A DNA stretch of 64,000 bases from Mobilicoccus massiliensis (GTDB lineage Bacteria > Actinomycetota > Actinomycetes > Actinomycetales > Dermatophilaceae): assembly GCF_000826525.2 (NCBI RefSeq), contig NZ_LN651326.1, positions 323,277 through 387,276 on the forward strand, written 5' to 3'. Positions 16,469 to 25,679 of the stretch are shown one piece after another. The first letter of the stretch is position 1. Each line of letters starts with the position of its first letter. Made by a program: the position numbers and the translations under genes. The notes beneath the pieces were generated by a model. It was given only the letters and a program-made list of their open reading frames with translations. It was not told the origin of the DNA and did no database searches.

Positions 16469-17908
16469 GTGAGTAGCTCCGACGTTCCGCCCGCCCCTCC
16501 CGTCGCCGGCGGTGAGGACACGCCCGACGGTGGGCTGCGCCGTTCGCTCAAGAACCGCCACATCCAGCTCATCGCCCTCGGTGGCGCGATCGGGACCGGG
16601 CTGTTCTACGGCTCCGCGTCGAGCATCCGCATGGGCGGCCCCTCGATCCTGCTCGCCTACGTCGTCGGCGGCGCGATCATCTTCTTCGTCATGCGAGCGC
16701 TCGGCGAGATGAGCGTCGACACCCCCACCTCCGGCGCGTTCAGCCACTACGCGTTTCGCGACTGGGGTTCGTTCGCGGGGTTCTTCTCGGGCTGGAACTA
16801 CTGGTTCAACTACATCGCGGTGTCGATGGCCGAGCTCACGGTGGTCGGCACGTACGTGCGGTACTGGAACGACGACATCCCCGAATGGGTCTCGGCGGCG
16901 GTGTTCCTCGTCCTCGTCACGGCCGTCAACCTCCTCGAGGTCCGCCTCTACGGGGAGTTCGAGTTCTGGTTCGCCATCGTCAAGGTGGCCGCGATCGTCG
17001 CGATGATCGTGCTCGGCCTGCTCATCGTCACGACCGGCATCGGCAACGGCGGGGTTCCCACGGGCATCTCCAACCTGTGGACGCACGGCGGGTTCCTCCC
17101 CAACGGCCTCGGCGGGATGCTGCTGGGGCTCGCCGTCGTGATGTTCTCCTTCGGCGGCGTCGAGCTCATCGGCATCACCGCCGGGGAGGCCGACGACCCC
17201 CGCCGCACGATCCCACGCGCGATCAATCAGGTCGTCGTGCGGATCCTCATCTTCTACGTGGGCGCCCTGTTCGTCGTGCTCGCGCTCTACCCGTGGTCGG
17301 AACTCGACGGCAAGGCCAGCCCGTTCGTCGAGATCTTCGATCGGCTCGGCATCCCGTCGGCGGCAGGGATCCTCAACGCGGTCGTGCTCACGGCCGCGAT
17401 CTCGGCGTACAACTCCGGTTTGTACAGCAACGGCCGGATGCTCCACGGCCTCGCCCGGCAGGGCAACGCGCCGCGCTACCTGGCCCGGGTGGGCCGCAAC
17501 GGCGCTCCCGTGGCGGGGGTGCTGACGAGCTCGGCCGTCACGGCGCTCGCCATCGTCCTGCTCTACCTCCTGCCGGAGCCGGAACAGGCTTTCCTCTACG
17601 TCCTCTCCCTGGCCATGGCGGCGGCGGTGTTCAACTGGTCGATGATCGTCATCACCCAGATGAAGTTCCGGCGCCGGGTCGGGCCCGCCGCGGTCTCCCG
17701 ACTCACGTTCCGTATGCCGTGGTTCCCCTGGGCCAACTACCTCGTGCTCGCGTTCCTCGCGATGCTCGTCGTGATCATGGGGTTCTCGCCGGACTTCCGG
17801 CTCGCACTGATCGTCGGCCCGGTGTGGCTCGGCGGCCTCTACGTCGCCTACCGCGTCAAGGTCGCTCGTGAGTCGCGCGAACACCGGGGGACCGGCGCCG
17901 CCGCCTGA
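16469..17908 (+). CDS. Amino-acid permease, AAT/APC family
   Basis: The 479-residue protein has twelve predicted membrane helices and the APC-family first-helix motif IQLIALGGAIGTGLFYGSA. Further signatures are EMSVDTPTSGAFSHYA, GWNYWFNYIAVSMAELT and SFGGVELIGITAGEADDPRR. It resembles CycA/ProY/AroP-type proton-coupled amino-acid importers; the substrate cannot be fixed from sequence. The GTG start at 16469 fits the AAAGG upstream; the same frame is open far upstream only because it is antisense to photolyase. Confidence 0.92.
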   Translation: MSSSDVPPAPPVAGGEDTPDGGLRRSLKNRHIQLIALGGAIGTGLFYGSASSIRMGGPSILLAYVVGGAIIFFVMRALGEMSVDTPTSGAFSHYAFRDWGSFAGFFSGWNYWFNYIAVSMAELTVVGTYVRYWNDDIPEWVSAAVFLVLVTAVNLLEVRLYGEFEFWFAIVKVAAIVAMIVLGLLIVTTGIGNGGVPTGISNLWTHGGFLPNGLGGMLLGLAVVMFSFGGVELIGITAGEADDPRRTIPRAINQVVVRILIFYVGALFVVLALYPWSELDGKASPFVEIFDRLGIPSAAGILNAVVLTAAISAYNSGLYSNGRMLHGLARQGNAPRYLARVGRNGAPVAGVLTSSAVTALAIVLLYLLPEPEQAFLYVLSLAMAAAVFNWSMIVITQMKFRRRVGPAAVSRLTFRMPWFPWANYLVLAFLAMLVVIMGFSPDFRLALIVGPVWLGGLYVAYRVKVARESREHRGTGAAA

Positions 17909-17925
17909 CCCATTCTTTTTCACGG

Positions 17926-17942
17926 ACTATTTCGTTACTATT
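17926..17942 (+). promoter_or_regulatory. Direct repeat ACTATT-N5-ACTATT and likely promoter of the YtfE-like gene
   Basis: In an AT-rich island just upstream of the iron-sulfur repair gene, ACTATT occurs at 17926-17931 and again at 17937-17942, one helical turn apart. The second copy overlaps TACTAT (17936-17941), a good -10 candidate, with a weak TTCTTT at 17913-17918 as -35. A nitric-oxide or redox regulator binding here would suit the gene, but this is inference. Confidence 0.4.
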
Positions 17943-17964
17943 GGGGCGACCTGAGGAGGTCCCC

Positions 17965-18708
17965 ATGACCGCGACCCACGCAACGCCCACGCCCACCGCC
18001 CTGAGCCTCACCCCGGAGACCCTCGTCGGCGACGTCGTCACCGCCGACGTGCACGCCACGCGCGTTCTCGACCGGCACGGAATCGACTACTGCTGCGGTG
18101 GTCGTCGCACACTGCGCGAGGCCGCGCAGGAGGCCGGCCTCGACCTCGACGCGTTGCTGTCCGACCTCGCGGGAACCGGCGGTGCCGCCCCCGATTGGGC
18201 CGCGCTCGCTCCGGCCGCGCTCGCGCGCCACATCGTGGAGACCCACCACGCCTACCTGTGGGAGGAGATGCCCCGGGTGCAGGCGCTCGCCGAGAAGGTC
18301 GCCCGCGTCCACGGCGAGCGTCACCCCGAACTGGCCGAGGTGCGCAAGCTCACCCAGGCCCTCGTCGCCGACCTCACCGGCCACCTCGCCAAGGAGGAGC
18401 GCATCCTCTTCCCGGCGATCCAGACCTTCTTCGCCAACGACGGCCGCGTGGACTTCCCCTTCGGCCGGCTCGCGAACCCCATTCGGGCGATGCTCGCCGA
18501 ACACGACGAGGCCGGCGTCATCCTCGCCCGTCTGCGCGAGATCACCGGCGACTTCGTCGCTCCCGCCGACGGATGCGGCTCCTACAGCGCCCTCTACGCC
18601 GGGCTGGCCGAGATGGAGACCGACCTCCACCTGCACATCCACAAGGAGAACAACATCCTCTTCCCCCTCGTCATCCAGATCGAGGAGCAGCGGCTCGGCG
18701 CCGCCTGA
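17965..18708 (+). CDS. ytfE: Iron-sulfur cluster repair di-iron protein YtfE/RIC/ScdA
   Basis: The 247-residue protein repairs iron-sulfur clusters damaged by nitric oxide or oxidants. The N-terminal ScdA_N domain (about residues 15-70) holds the paired cysteines in GIDYCCGGRRTL. The hemerythrin-like domain (about 85-245) supplies di-iron ligands in HIVETHHAYLWEEM, TGHLAKEERILFPAI, MLAEHDEAG and DLHLHIHKENNILFPL. The ATG at 17965 follows GAGGAGGT. It stands alone and ends at an inverted repeat shared with other sites in the window. Confidence 0.94.
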   Translation: MTATHATPTPTALSLTPETLVGDVVTADVHATRVLDRHGIDYCCGGRRTLREAAQEAGLDLDALLSDLAGTGGAAPDWAALAPAALARHIVETHHAYLWEEMPRVQALAEKVARVHGERHPELAEVRKLTQALVADLTGHLAKEERILFPAIQTFFANDGRVDFPFGRLANPIRAMLAEHDEAGVILARLREITGDFVAPADGCGSYSALYAGLAEMETDLHLHIHKENNILFPLVIQIEEQRLGAA

Positions 18709-18715
18709 GGCAATT

Positions 18716-18770
18716 CGCTCGAACAGGCGTTTCCACCCCACCCGGTCGGACGAAAGTGCCTGTTCGAGCG
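18716..18770. repeat. CGCTCGAACAGGC inverted repeat, copy A (likely terminator)
   Basis: Perfect 13-base arms CGCTCGAACAGGC (18716-18728) and GCCTGTTCGAGCG (18758-18770) flank a partly paired interior (GTTTCC against GAAAG). It lies exactly between two convergent genes, so a bidirectional terminator role is likely. Related copies are at 31921, 36300 and 58711. Confidence 0.85.
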
Positions 18771-18792
18771 GGTGTGTGCGGGGTCCGGTGTG

Positions 18793-19602
18793 TCACGCGT
18801 CCGGGGGAGGCCCCGGATCGTCGGGGCGGGGGTAGGCGAGGGCGGCGCGGACGTGGCGGCCGGGGCTCAACACCTCCGACCAGGGCGGAGCGTCCGACCG
18901 CTGCCGGTCGAGCGCGATGCCGTACACGGCGGCGGAGCCGAGGTCGGCGGGTGGCCCCGCGCGTCGCCCGCCGATGCAGCCGACGACGGGCACCGCACCC
19001 GCCGCCACCGGCGGCATCGGCATGACGTCCTCCGCGACGATCGTGCACCGCCACGCGAAATGCGGACCGTAGTCGTACCGCATGCGCGCCCGGGGTTCGT
19101 CGAGCACACGGACCAACGGCACCGTCCACTCCTCGGGAGAGTCCGGGGCCCGACGTGCCGTCCACTGGTTGCGAAACGTCGTGCCGACCCGCGTGCTGCG
19201 TTCCCGGCGCACGACATCGCGAAAGCGGTACTCCGCATCACGACTCCACCGGAACGCCGCGGCGAGGACGGGGTGCAGCCGATCGAGGGTGAGCGATCCC
19301 CCGCAGATGAGGCGCCGCCAGATCGGCGGGGTCGTGCCGAGGATGTCGACGCGGAACGTCACGAGCACGTCACTGGTCGCCGCCGCCCCCTCGTGCCACA
19401 CCGGACGGTCGAGGCCGTCGACCTCCTCAGCACGTGGGCCGCGCATGTGCCGGAGCGCCTCGCCCTCCCACGGCCCGGAGGGGTTCCACGAGTCGGGAGA
19501 CATCTCGCGATCGGAGCCCCCCGCTCCCGGCGCACCACCGGCCGTGCGTCGCCACAGCGGGAACCGAATGACGTTGTCGCCCTGCGGATCACGCTCGACC
19601 AT
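18793..19602 (-). CDS. Plasmid pRiA4b ORF-3 family protein
   Basis: The 269-residue protein has a central pRiA4b_ORF3-like domain: VTFRVDILGTTPPIWRRL, TLDRLHPVLAAAFRW, FRDVVRR and YDYGPHFAWRCTI in order at about residues 80-190. The family is widespread; some databases link it to the IS1096 passenger TnpR, but no transposase or resolvase motif is present here. Its function is unknown. The N-terminal 75 residues are low in complexity and probably disordered. ATG at 19602. Confidence 0.8.
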   Translation of the reverse strand: MVERDPQGDNVIRFPLWRRTAGGAPGAGGSDREMSPDSWNPSGPWEGEALRHMRGPRAEEVDGLDRPVWHEGAAATSDVLVTFRVDILGTTPPIWRRLICGGSLTLDRLHPVLAAAFRWSRDAEYRFRDVVRRERSTRVGTTFRNQWTARRAPDSPEEWTVPLVRVLDEPRARMRYDYGPHFAWRCTIVAEDVMPMPPVAAGAVPVVGCIGGRRAGPPADLGSAAVYGIALDRQRSDAPPWSEVLSPGRHVRAALAYPRPDDPGPPPDA

Positions 19603-19697
19603 GTGTTCCGCTCTCTTCCCGGTGCGGCGCGTCGGTCGTACCCGTCACCGCCTGCCCACGACGGCGAGAGACGCTGAGAAGCCGGCGGAGGCCACGC

Positions 19698-20558
19698 TCA
19701 CGGCACCTGATAGTCGGCGTCCTTCGCGTCGGTGATGAGCATGTGGCCGGGGGCGTGGGTGATCGCGAACCGCGGGCGGCTCTCGAGGAGCATCGCCTGC
19801 GGGGTGACGCCACAGGCCCAGAACACCGGCACCTCACCGGGGCGGATCTCGACGGGGTCGCCGTAGTCGGGCGCGCCGATGTCGGCGATGCCGAGCCCGC
19901 CGGGGTCGCCGACGTGCACCGGCGCGCCGTGAACGCCCGGATACCGCGACGAGATGCGCACGGCGTCGGCCACCTGGTCACCGGGAATCGGGCGCATCGA
20001 GACGACGAGCGGCCCGCGCAGGTCCCCGGCCGGCCGGCAGGCCCGGTCGGTGCGGTACATCGCGACGTTCGTGCCGGTCTCGATGTGCCGCACGGGGATT
20101 CCGGCTGCAAGGAGGGGGTGTTCGAACGTGAACGAGCACCCGAGCATGAACGTGACGAGGTCGTCGCGCCAGTACTCGCGCACATCGTCGGGCTCGGCCT
20201 GCAGTTCCCCGTCGACGAACACGCGGTACTTCGGCACGTCGGTGCGCACGTCACCGTCGAGGATGGGCCCGGAGACCTCCCCGGCGTCGAGCACGTCGAG
20301 CAGGGGGCACGGCTTGGGGTTGCGCTGACAGAAGAGCAGCATGTCGAAGGCCATCTCGGCGGGCACGCTGATGAGGTTCGCCTGCGCGTACCCCGAGGAC
20401 CATCCCGACGTGGGAGTGACCAGGCCCTCGCGGAACATCTTCCGCGCCTCGTCCGGGCGCAGGCGCGCGACGTCCTCGCCCACGCGGGCCGAGGTCGCGT
20501 CGACGTCGGTGTCCTCGGGCTCGACACCCTCCTCCAACACCACGTCCGGATCGCTCAT
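19698..20558 (-). CDS. DUF1445 putative hydro-lyase / D-glutamate cyclase-like (YcsI family)
   Basis: The 286-residue protein matches the YcsI/DUF1445 family: [57 protein letters not shown] and [13 protein letters not shown]. The mitochondrial homologue is a D-glutamate cyclase that makes 5-oxo-D-proline. The gene is last in the pxp operon, its ATG overlapping the pxpC stop (ATGA at 20555-20558), with a GGAGAAAGGAAGG ribosome-binding site. The context therefore supports a role in D-glutamate or 5-oxoproline metabolism. Confidence 0.9.
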   Translation of the reverse strand: MSDPDVVLEEGVEPEDTDVDATSARVGEDVARLRPDEARKMFREGLVTPTSGWSSGYAQANLISVPAEMAFDMLLFCQRNPKPCPLLDVLDAGEVSGPILDGDVRTDVPKYRVFVDGELQAEPDDVREYWRDDLVTFMLGCSFTFEHPLLAAGIPVRHIETGTNVAMYRTDRACRPAGDLRGPLVVSMRPIPGDQVADAVRISSRYPGVHGAPVHVGDPGGLGIADIGAPDYGDPVEIRPGEVPVFWACGVTPQAMLLESRPRFAITHAPGHMLITDAKDADYQVP

Positions 20559-21487
20559 CGTCCTTCCTTTCTCCAGATCAGACGCACCTCGTCGCCGGGA
20601 CGGAGCTGGGCCGCCCGATCGATGTCGGCGTCGACGACGACGGCGGCCACGGGATAACCGCCGGTCACGGGGTGGTCGGCGAGGAAGAGCACCGGCTCCC
20701 CGCCCGCAGGCACCTGGATCGAGCCGCGGACGACGCCCTCGGAGGGAAGCTCGGCGGACTCGTGCGCGGCGTTGCGTCCGACGTTCGCACCCTCGAGCCG
20801 CACCCCGATGCGATCGCTGCGGGAGGACACCTTCCACACCGGCTCGGTCAGTGCATCCCGCGACTCGATCCAATCCAGGCGCGGCCCGGGCGCGATGCGC
20901 AGCTCCACCTGCCCGGAATCGGTGTAGGTGAGGGCCCGCAGCGCGACGGCGTCGATCGTCGGCAACGCCATCGTCAGTTCGCCGATACTCAGCAGGTCGC
21001 CCACCTCGAGAGGTTTCGGGCCGAGCCCGGAGAGGATGTCGGTGGAGCGCGAGCCCAGCACGGGTTCGACGTCGAAGCCCCCGCGCACGGCGACGTAGCT
21101 GCGCAGTCCGCTGGTCGACATGCCGAGTCGGAGCTCGTCGCCGTCACGGAGCCGGATGAGCTCGCCCACCGACCGGTCGCGCCCGTCGACGGTGAGCGAC
21201 AGGGGTGCGCCGACGACCGTGACGAGCATCGAGCCGTGCGCCCGCAACGCGAGGCCGCCGAGGGTGACCTCGATACCGGCGGCCTCCTCGCGGTTACCGA
21301 CGATGCGTTGCGCGAGGCAGTGGGAGCGCCGATCCGCGGCTCCGGATCGACCGACGCCGAGGCGGGCGAGCCCGGGGCGACCGAGATCTTCGATGATGGC
21401 CCGTGGCCCGACCGCGACGACCTCCAGCGCGCCGTGCGGGTGGAGGGCGAAGTCGGACGTGGTCGGCTTGGGGCGATCGGGGTTCAC
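20555..21487 (-). CDS. pxpC: 5-oxoprolinase subunit C (biotin-dependent carboxyltransferase-like)
   Basis: The 310-residue protein is a KipA/AHS2-type subunit of the ATP-dependent prokaryotic 5-oxoprolinase, which opens 5-oxo-L-proline to glutamate. Family segments are [23 protein letters not shown], here split by position 45, then [34 protein letters not shown] and the C-terminal [17 protein letters not shown]. It starts at a GTG whose GTGA overlaps the pxpB stop. Subunits A, B and C are all present here, so the enzyme should be complete. Confidence 0.93.
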   Translation of the reverse strand: MNPDRPKPTTSDFALHPHGALEVVAVGPRAIIEDLGRPGLARLGVGRSGAADRRSHCLAQRIVGNREEAAGIEVTLGGLALRAHGSMLVTVVGAPLSLTVDGRDRSVGELIRLRDGDELRLGMSTSGLRSYVAVRGGFDVEPVLGSRSTDILSGLGPKPLEVGDLLSIGELTMALPTIDAVALRALTYTDSGQVELRIAPGPRLDWIESRDALTEPVWKVSSRSDRIGVRLEGANVGRNAAHESAELPSEGVVRGSIQVPAGGEPVLFLADHPVTGGYPVAAVVVDADIDRAAQLRPGDEVRLIWRKEGR

Positions 21488-22230
21488 GAGCGTCCTCCTG
21501 CGTCGACGAACCGCACGAGCACGCCCGGAGAGAGCAGGGCGGGCGGGGTGCGGTCGGTGTTCCACATCTTCTCGTCGGTGTGACCGATGAGCTGCCACCC
21601 ACCCGGTGACGTGCGCGGATACACGGCGCTGTACGAGCCGGCGAGCGCGACCGCGCCGTCGGGTACCGCGGTGCGCGGCTCCTTGCGACGCGGCACCTGG
21701 AGCCGGGGGTCGCCCTCGACGAGGTAGAAGAAGCCCGGCGCGAAGCCACCGAACGCGGCCCGCCACGGGGTACCGGTATGGGCCGCGACGACCTCCTCGA
21801 CCGAGAGACCGGTGTGCTCGGCCACCTCTTCGAGGTCGGGGCCGTCGTAGATCACCGGGATCTCCACGACCTGCTCCTCGGCGGCGGCCGCCTCGCCGGC
21901 CTCGGCGACGTCGAGCCGGCGCACGGCCTGTTCGAGACGCCCGAGATCGGTGCCGGCGGGCACGGTGAGCATGAGCGTCTGGGCCGCGGGAAGCACGTCG
22001 ACGACCGCGGCCAGCTCCTCGTCACCCGCCTCCTGCGCCGCGCGTACGGCGGCGTCGAGGAGCAGCACCGCGTCGAGGTCCTCGAGGTCGACGAGGATCC
22101 CGGTGTCCCCGAGCCGGTGGACGACGCGGTCGTCGGCCGGGGGCGCATCCTGGGCCGCGTCGCTGTCACCGCGCTGCCCGTTCTGCGGGACGGTGGCGGT
22201 CCCGGTTTCCGAATCCGTGTCGTCGGTCAT
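21484..22230 (-). CDS. pxpB: 5-oxoprolinase subunit B (KipI family)
   Basis: The 248-residue protein is the AHS1/KipI-type subunit. A disordered acidic N-terminus (residues 1-33) precedes the domain DRVVHRLGDTGILVDLED. The conserved block VVEIPVIYDGPDLEEVAE, GTPWRAAFGGFAPGFFYL, LQVPRRKEPRTAVPDGAVA and YPRTSPGGWQLIGHT follows at about residues 125-225. The ATG at 22230 has a GGAGG site upstream. It pairs with PxpC in the 5-oxoprolinase. Confidence 0.93.
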   Translation of the reverse strand: MTDDTDSETGTATVPQNGQRGDSDAAQDAPPADDRVVHRLGDTGILVDLEDLDAVLLLDAAVRAAQEAGDEELAAVVDVLPAAQTLMLTVPAGTDLGRLEQAVRRLDVAEAGEAAAAEEQVVEIPVIYDGPDLEEVAEHTGLSVEEVVAAHTGTPWRAAFGGFAPGFFYLVEGDPRLQVPRRKEPRTAVPDGAVALAGSYSAVYPRTSPGGWQLIGHTDEKMWNTDRTPPALLSPGVLVRFVDAGGRS

Positions 22231-22261
22231 GTCGGACCTCCTGGAGGGGGTGGGAGTCGGG

Positions 22262-23032
22262 TCAGCGGCCGGCGAAGGCGGTGACCTCGAGATCGGCGGC
22301 CGTGAGGGCGTCACGAACCGCGGCGGCCATGGCGACCGCGCCCGGGCTGTCGCCGTGGACGCAGATCGAGTCGGCGTCGATGCTCAGGGTCGAGCCGTCG
22401 ACGGCGGTGAGGGTGCCGGTGGTGACGAGCTGCACCATGCGCGCCGAGACCTCCTGCGGGTCGTGCAGCACCGAGCCGGCCTGACTGCGCGGGGCGAGGG
22501 TGCCGTCGGGCAGGTAGCCGCGATCGGCGAACGCCTCGCGGGCGGTGCCGAGGCCGGCCTGCGCGGCGAGGTCGAGGACGACCGAGCCGGGCAGACCGAG
22601 CACGACGAGCTCAGGGTCGAACGCGACGATCGCCTCGACGACCGCGGCCGCCTGGGCCTCGTGGTGGACGATCGCGTTGTAGAGCGCGCCGTGCGGCTTG
22701 ACGTACCGGATGCGGGTGCCCGCGACCTGGGCCATCGCCTGCAGGGCTCCGAGCTGGTACAGCACGTCGGCCGACAGCTCGGCGGGCGCGATGTCCATGA
22801 ACCGGCGCCCGAACCCCGCGAGGTCGCGGTAGGCGACGTGCGCGCCGACGGTGACGCCGCGCTCGGCCGCCTCCGCGCAGGTGCGCCGGGCGACGCTGGG
22901 GTCGCCGGCGTGGAACCCGCAGGCGACGTTGGCGCTGCTGACGAGGTCGAGCATCGCGGCGTCGTCGCCCATGGGCCAACTGCCGAAGGCCTCACCGAGG
23001 TCGGAGTTGAGGTCGATGCTCGTGCGCGTCAT
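22262..23032 (-). CDS. pxpA: 5-oxoprolinase subunit A (LamB/YcsF family)
   Basis: The 256-residue protein is the LamB/YcsF-type subunit with the fixed start [15 protein letters not shown] and signatures [40 protein letters not shown] and [12 protein letters not shown]. The acidic and His residues of these motifs line the active site. Its ATG overlaps the transporter stop (ATGA at 23029-23032). It lies 31 bases upstream of pxpB. Confidence 0.94.
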   Translation of the reverse strand: MTRTSIDLNSDLGEAFGSWPMGDDAAMLDLVSSANVACGFHAGDPSVARRTCAEAAERGVTVGAHVAYRDLAGFGRRFMDIAPAELSADVLYQLGALQAMAQVAGTRIRYVKPHGALYNAIVHHEAQAAAVVEAIVAFDPELVVLGLPGSVVLDLAAQAGLGTAREAFADRGYLPDGTLAPRSQAGSVLHDPQEVSARMVQLVTTGTLTAVDGSTLSIDADSICVHGDSPGAVAMAAAVRDALTAADLEVTAFAGR

Positions 23033-24279
23033 GACGCCGCCAGTTTGGTGAAGAAGTCGCTCACGGCGAGCCAGCCCAGGTAGAGGGTGAGCAGCCAGGC
23101 GAGGATGCCGACGACGGTGAGCCACGTCGGGTGCTTGTAGCGCCCGCCGAACAGGTCACGGCGGAAGAAGATCGCCACGAGGATCACCGTGAAGCCGATC
23201 GGCAGGATGATGCCGTTGAAGAGGCCGGCGAAGATGAGCAGTTGGACCGGGGCCTGCTTGAGCACGACGTAGGCGATGACGCAGACGGCGATGAACGCGA
23301 TGGTCAGCAGGTTGCGGGTGCGCGCCGGGGTCTTGCTCGTCGTGATGAACGAGACCGAGGTGTACGAGGCGCCGATGACCGAGGTGATCGCCGCGGCCCA
23401 GAGGATGACGCCGAACAGGCGCAGGCCGAGGTCGCCGGCCGCGTGCTGGAACGCGCTGGCCGAGGGGTTGGCCGGGTCGAGGGCGAAGCCGCCGGCGGTG
23501 ACGCCGAGGATGGCGAAGAAGAGCAAGAACCGCATGATCGCGGTGATGATGATGCCCGTGAGCGAGCTGCGGGCGATCTCGCCGGCGTTCTCGGGGCCCG
23601 TGGTGCCCGAGTCGAGCAGGCGGTGGGCGCCCGCGTAGGTGATGTAACCGCCCACGGTGCCGCCGATGAGGGTCGTGATCGCCTTGACCATCGCCGGGCT
23701 GGTGTTCTCGGGCAGGACGATGTTGCGCATCGCGTCCCCGACGGGCGGGTTGGACGTGAACGCCACGAACCCGGTGAGCACGATCATGAGCAGACCGAGG
23801 ACGACGACGATGCGGTCGAGCGCGGCGCCGGCGGCCTTGGACAGGAAGACGCCGATCGCGATGAGCGCCGAGAGGACTCCGCCCCAGATCGGGTCGAGAC
23901 CCATGAGCGCGTTGAGTCCGAGACCCGTGCCGGCGACGTTGCCGATGTTGAACACGAGGCCGCCGACGAACACCAGGGCGGTGAGCAGCCAGCCGAGGCC
24001 GGGCAGCACGCTGTTGGCGAGCTCGTGGGCACGCATGCCCGAGACGCCGACGACGCGCCACACGTTCATCTGCACGGCGATGTCGACGAGGATCGACACG
24101 ACGATCGCGAACGCGAACGCCGCCCCGAGGCTGGCGGTGAACGTCGTCGTCTGGGTGATGAAGCCCGGTCCGATGGCGCTCGTCGCCATGAGGAACATGG
24201 CGCCGAACAGGGCGGTGGTGCGTGCCCGTCTCGCGGCGCGAGCGTTCGCCTCGTCGGGCGTCAGTGCTGAGGTGGACAA
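23029..24279 (-). CDS. NRAMP-related transporter (YcsG type) lacking the metal-binding motifs
   Basis: The 416-residue protein has about eleven membrane helices and the NRAMP start [15 protein letters not shown]. True metal NRAMPs carry DPGN in helix 1 and a Met-Pro-His type motif in helix 6. Here the first region reads [16 protein letters not shown] and the second [14 protein letters not shown], so the metal ligands are missing. Orthologues (B. subtilis ycsG) sit in the same 5-oxoproline cluster, so a substrate such as 5-oxoproline or D-glutamate is more likely than a divalent metal. The only start that fits is TTG at 24279, with ACAGGAG 6-8 bases upstream. Confidence 0.85.
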   Translation of the reverse strand: MSTSALTPDEANARAARRARTTALFGAMFLMATSAIGPGFITQTTTFTASLGAAFAFAIVVSILVDIAVQMNVWRVVGVSGMRAHELANSVLPGLGWLLTALVFVGGLVFNIGNVAGTGLGLNALMGLDPIWGGVLSALIAIGVFLSKAAGAALDRIVVVLGLLMIVLTGFVAFTSNPPVGDAMRNIVLPENTSPAMVKAITTLIGGTVGGYITYAGAHRLLDSGTTGPENAGEIARSSLTGIIITAIMRFLLFFAILGVTAGGFALDPANPSASAFQHAAGDLGLRLFGVILWAAAITSVIGASYTSVSFITTSKTPARTRNLLTIAFIAVCVIAYVVLKQAPVQLLIFAGLFNGIILPIGFTVILVAIFFRRDLFGGRYKHPTWLTVVGILAWLLTLYLGWLAVSDFFTKLAAS

Positions 24280-24311
24280 CGTCGTCTCCTGTGGGGGTGG
24301 AGGGGTGGAGG

Positions 24312-25529
24312 TCAGCGGCTGCCGACGAACCGGGCGAGGCGGGTGAACGCCTCGTCGATCTCGTCCGTGGTGCCGGCGAAGCTGATGCGGACGAATCGGG
24401 TGCCGTCGAGCGGACTGGGGTGATCGGAGCGGGCAGGGGCGAAGTCGATTCCCGGGGTGATCGCCACCCCGGTCGCATCGAGCACCTCCTCGCACCAGCG
24501 GGCGGAGTCGTCGGTGAGGTGCGCGACGTGGGCGTAAGCGTAGAAGGCTCCGTCCACCGGCGCGAGCCCGCTCACCCCGATTTCTGGCAGCCGCCGAAGC
24601 ACCAGATCGCGGTTGCGCGCGTATCGGCTCACGTGCGAGTCGAGTTCGGCTGTGGCCTCCGGTGAGAACGCCGCGAGCGCCGCCACCTGGGAGATCACCG
24701 GGGCGCAGATGTTGAGGTTGCCGAGCAGCAGTTCGACCGGGCGCACGAGCTCGTCCGGCAGCACGACCCACCCCACGCGCCAGCCCGTCATCGAGTAGTA
24801 CTTGCTGAACGAGCCGACGACGACCGCGTTCGAGCTGAACTCCGCTGCGCTGTGGGCGGGTTCGTCGAAGGTGATGCCGTGGTAGATCTCGTCGCTGATG
24901 AGCAGCGTGCCGTGGGCGTCGCACCAACGGGCGATCGCCTCGAGTTCCGTCGCGGGGACGAGGGTGCCGGTGGGGTTGGCCGGGGAGGCGAGGATGAGTC
25001 CGGCCGGGGCGCCGTGCTCACGCGCGTACTCCTCGAGCATCTCGGCGGTGGGCTGGAACCGCGTCTGCTCCCCGCAGTCGAGTTCGACGACGCGGCACCC
25101 GAGGGCGGAGAGCGTGTTGCGGTAGGCCGGATAACCGGGCCGCGCCATGAGCACGACGTCGCCCACGTCGAACGCGGCGAGGAACACGGCGGTGAATCCG
25201 CCGGAGGAGCCGGTCGTCACCGCGACGCGCTCGGGTGCGAGCGCGACGCCGTACGTCGAGCGGTAGTGCTCGGCGATGGCCTCGCGCAGCCTCGGCAGCC
25301 CGAGCGCGTCGCAGTAGCCGAGAACCTCGCTCTCCAGGGCGCGGGCCGCGGTCTCGCGCACGACGCGCGGTGCGGGGGTCGACGGCTGTCCGACGCACAG
25401 GGCGATGACGTCACCGTGCGTCGCCGCGCGGCGGCCGGCCGCCTTGAGCACCTCCATGACGTGGAAGGGCTCGACCCGGCCGCGAACGGAGACTCGGGGT
25501 GAGGGCGGGGCATCGGTCGGGTCCGGCAT
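24312..25529 (-). CDS. PLP-dependent aminotransferase, class I/II
   Basis: The 405-residue protein is a fold-type I aminotransferase. Visible landmarks are CVGQPSTPAPRVV, TTGSSGGFTAVFLAAF (cofactor phosphate region), ASPANPTGTLVP, ISDEIYHGI, the PLP-lysine motif SFSKYYSMTGWRVGW and FVRISFAG with the substrate-carboxylate Arg. The exact substrate is unclear. Only 32 bases separate its stop from the transporter TTG, so it is probably the first gene of the pxp operon. That position suggests it processes the glutamate released by 5-oxoprolinase or an amino acid linked to it. Confidence 0.92.
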   Translation of the reverse strand: MPDPTDAPPSPRVSVRGRVEPFHVMEVLKAAGRRAATHGDVIALCVGQPSTPAPRVVRETAARALESEVLGYCDALGLPRLREAIAEHYRSTYGVALAPERVAVTTGSSGGFTAVFLAAFDVGDVVLMARPGYPAYRNTLSALGCRVVELDCGEQTRFQPTAEMLEEYAREHGAPAGLILASPANPTGTLVPATELEAIARWCDAHGTLLISDEIYHGITFDEPAHSAAEFSSNAVVVGSFSKYYSMTGWRVGWVVLPDELVRPVELLLGNLNICAPVISQVAALAAFSPEATAELDSHVSRYARNRDLVLRRLPEIGVSGLAPVDGAFYAYAHVAHLTDDSARWCEEVLDATGVAITPGIDFAPARSDHPSPLDGTRFVRISFAGTTDEIDEAFTRLARFVGSR

Positions 25530-25679
25530 GCGCTCATCCTGCACCACCCGAACGTCACCCTCGGCCGCTCGGGCCACCCGGATCCGCGGCCCGGCCGGTC
25601 ACCTCACCGAGCCTGTCGAGAAGCGCGGAACGGCCGTCTTCGCATCTCCCGGGAGGAACCGCGCAGTTCTCGGTCGGTC

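Noticed and set aside
16382..17923. An N-terminal extension of photolyase antisense to the permease
   Set aside because: Photolyase similarity starts at GTG 16381, and the extra sequence is charged low-complexity translation of the opposite strand.
18793..19602. A mobile element, because some databases name this family after IS1096 TnpR
   Set aside because: No transposase, resolvase catalytic motif, terminal inverted repeats or target duplication is visible.
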